A stretch of 5,090 nucleotides of DNA from Syntrophobacteria bacterium (GTDB lineage Bacteria; Desulfobacterota; Syntrophobacteria; JARFUL01): the NCBI GenBank assembly GCA_029289015.1, contig JARFUL010000155.1, positions 1 through 5,090 of the forward strand, in the 5' to 3' direction. Positions within the stretch are counted from its first letter, which is position 1; each line of letters opens with the position of its first letter. The notes under the pieces were generated by a model. The model worked only from the letters and a program-made list of their open reading frames with translations, was not told where the DNA came from and did not search any database. Made by a program: the position numbers and the translations under genes. Of the stretch, positions 4,362-5,090 are shown in pieces.

Positions 4362-5090
4362 GTGGGAAAGAATATACTTCGGCTCACCATAGTCGTTATC
4401 TGTGCGGTGAGCGGGTATTTTCTGGCCTCACACATAACCGCGATAAAGAATTACCCATGGGCCACGTGGTTCGGTCTTACCTTTGGTGTTGTTTTTGCTC
4501 TTATAGCATTAAATATTGAGGGCCTGATAAGAAAGGTCCCCTTAAAAGTTATCATAGGTTCCACGGTAGGACTGTGCATCGGGCTCCTGGTGGCCAAGCT
4601 CATCGGAGACACCTTTAAGGTTCTGGAAAGCCCCACATTAAAGGTGTCGATCTACCTTATCTTGAGCTGCTTTTTCGGCTACGTTGGGCTTGTGCTGGGC
4701 GGAATGAAAGTAGAGGAGCTCAAGTTCCCTTCCATAACGGGCCTGTGGCATAAGTCCACGGCCGAAAGGCCCGTTGAAAAAGAGATGATCCTCGACACCA
4801 GCGTAATCATAGACGGCAGGATCGCCGATGTCTGTGAGGCCGGTTTCCTGGAAGGGATCCTTGTGGTGCCAGAATTTGTACTCGCTGAACTGCAGAGCAT
4901 AGCCGACTCCGCGGACCACCTTAAAAAGGCTAGAGGTCGAAGGGGTTTAGACGTCCTGAGCCGGCTCAAGGATGAGCTAAGGATAGCGGTCTTTATAGAC
5001 GAGACCGACTACCCGGAGCAGCCTGATGTGGACTCAAAGCTCATCGCGATGGCCAAGGAGAGGGGCGCCAAGCTGGTGACCAACGACCTC
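4362..5090 (+). CDS. Membrane-anchored PIN-domain protein (YacL/PIN-TRAM type), C-terminus beyond right edge
   Basis: Resembles the YacL-type PIN/TRAM integral membrane proteins: a putative Mg-dependent ribonuclease domain held at the inner membrane, with physiological substrate not well established. The 243 visible codons start with four hydrophobic segments at about residues 5-24, 33-51, 59-81 and 93-114. A cytoplasmic PIN domain follows from about 141. All four PIN acidic residues are visible: Asp145 in LDTSVIIDGRIAD, Glu176 in VLAELQ, Asp224 in VDSKLI and Asp242 in TNDL. The basic HLKKARGRRGLDVL stretch (186-199) is also typical as I recall the family. The TRAM RNA-binding domain expected after the PIN fold lies outside the window. 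Start is GTG at 4362, with GGGGGTGAG (4345-4353) before it; the frame stays open to the edge. It follows carD by 59 bases, an arrangement I recall from several bacterial groups with ispD/ispF next. This fold is not a VapC-type toxin: it is membrane-bound and no antitoxin gene is adjacent. Confidence 0.9.
   Translation, partial: MGKNILRLTIVVICAVSGYFLASHITAIKNYPWATWFGLTFGVVFALIALNIEGLIRKVPLKVIIGSTVGLCIGLLVAKLIGDTFKVLESPTLKVSIYLILSCFFGYVGLVLGGMKVEELKFPSITGLWHKSTAERPVEKEMILDTSVIIDGRIADVCEAGFLEGILVVPEFVLAELQSIADSADHLKKARGRRGLDVLSRLKDELRIAVFIDETDYPEQPDVDSKLIAMAKERGAKLVTNDL

Noticed and set aside
4362..5090. PIN protein as a VapC-like toxin
   Set aside because: Four N-terminal membrane segments, a YacL-like motif set and the lack of a small adjacent antitoxin gene argue against a toxin-antitoxin module.

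Overview
The window reads as ordinary, densely coded bacterial chromosome, GC-rich, with six protein genes in two divergent groups and no mobile element, RNA gene or CRISPR array. A CarD/CdnL RNA-polymerase-binding protein followed by a membrane-anchored PIN protein, plus Shine-Dalgarno (SD) sites before every gene, indicates a bacterium. From memory, this carD-PIN/TRAM order and the mix of trehalose genes fit Desulfobacterota (deltaproteobacteria), Nitrospirota or uncultured relatives, but the phylum cannot be fixed from this sequence alone. Five of the six genes start with GTG or TTG; only carD uses ATG.

Minus strand, positions 3471 down to 1: a compact operon for trehalose. In order of transcription it holds a DUF5752-like protein of unknown function with a clear internal duplication (3471-2794), a TreT-like GT4 glycosyltransferase (2793-1546), the HAD phosphatase OtsB (1549-731), and the GT20 synthase OtsA (681 to beyond the left edge, N-terminal 227 codons only). 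The first three genes abut or overlap. otsA follows after 49 bases, and its ribosome binding site lies inside a small GAAA-capped hairpin. The operon appears to encode two routes to trehalose: TreT (NDP-glucose + glucose) and OtsA/OtsB (UDP-glucose + glucose-6-phosphate, then dephosphorylation).

Positions 3472-3798: a 327-base divergent intergenic region with no convincing gene. It contains candidate sigma-70-type promoters for both directions, a perfect 16-bp dyad just upstream of the trehalose promoter, and a second, spaced inverted repeat.

Plus strand, 3799 to the right edge: carD (3799-4302), a short GC-rich hairpin directly after its stop codon, and a membrane-anchored PIN-domain protein of the YacL type (4362 to beyond the edge). 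Its four TM segments and four PIN acidic residues are in the window; the TRAM domain expected in the family would lie beyond it. In relatives ispD/ispF often follow, so the right-hand group looks like a conserved housekeeping block and the left-hand operon like a stress or compatible-solute module placed beside it.
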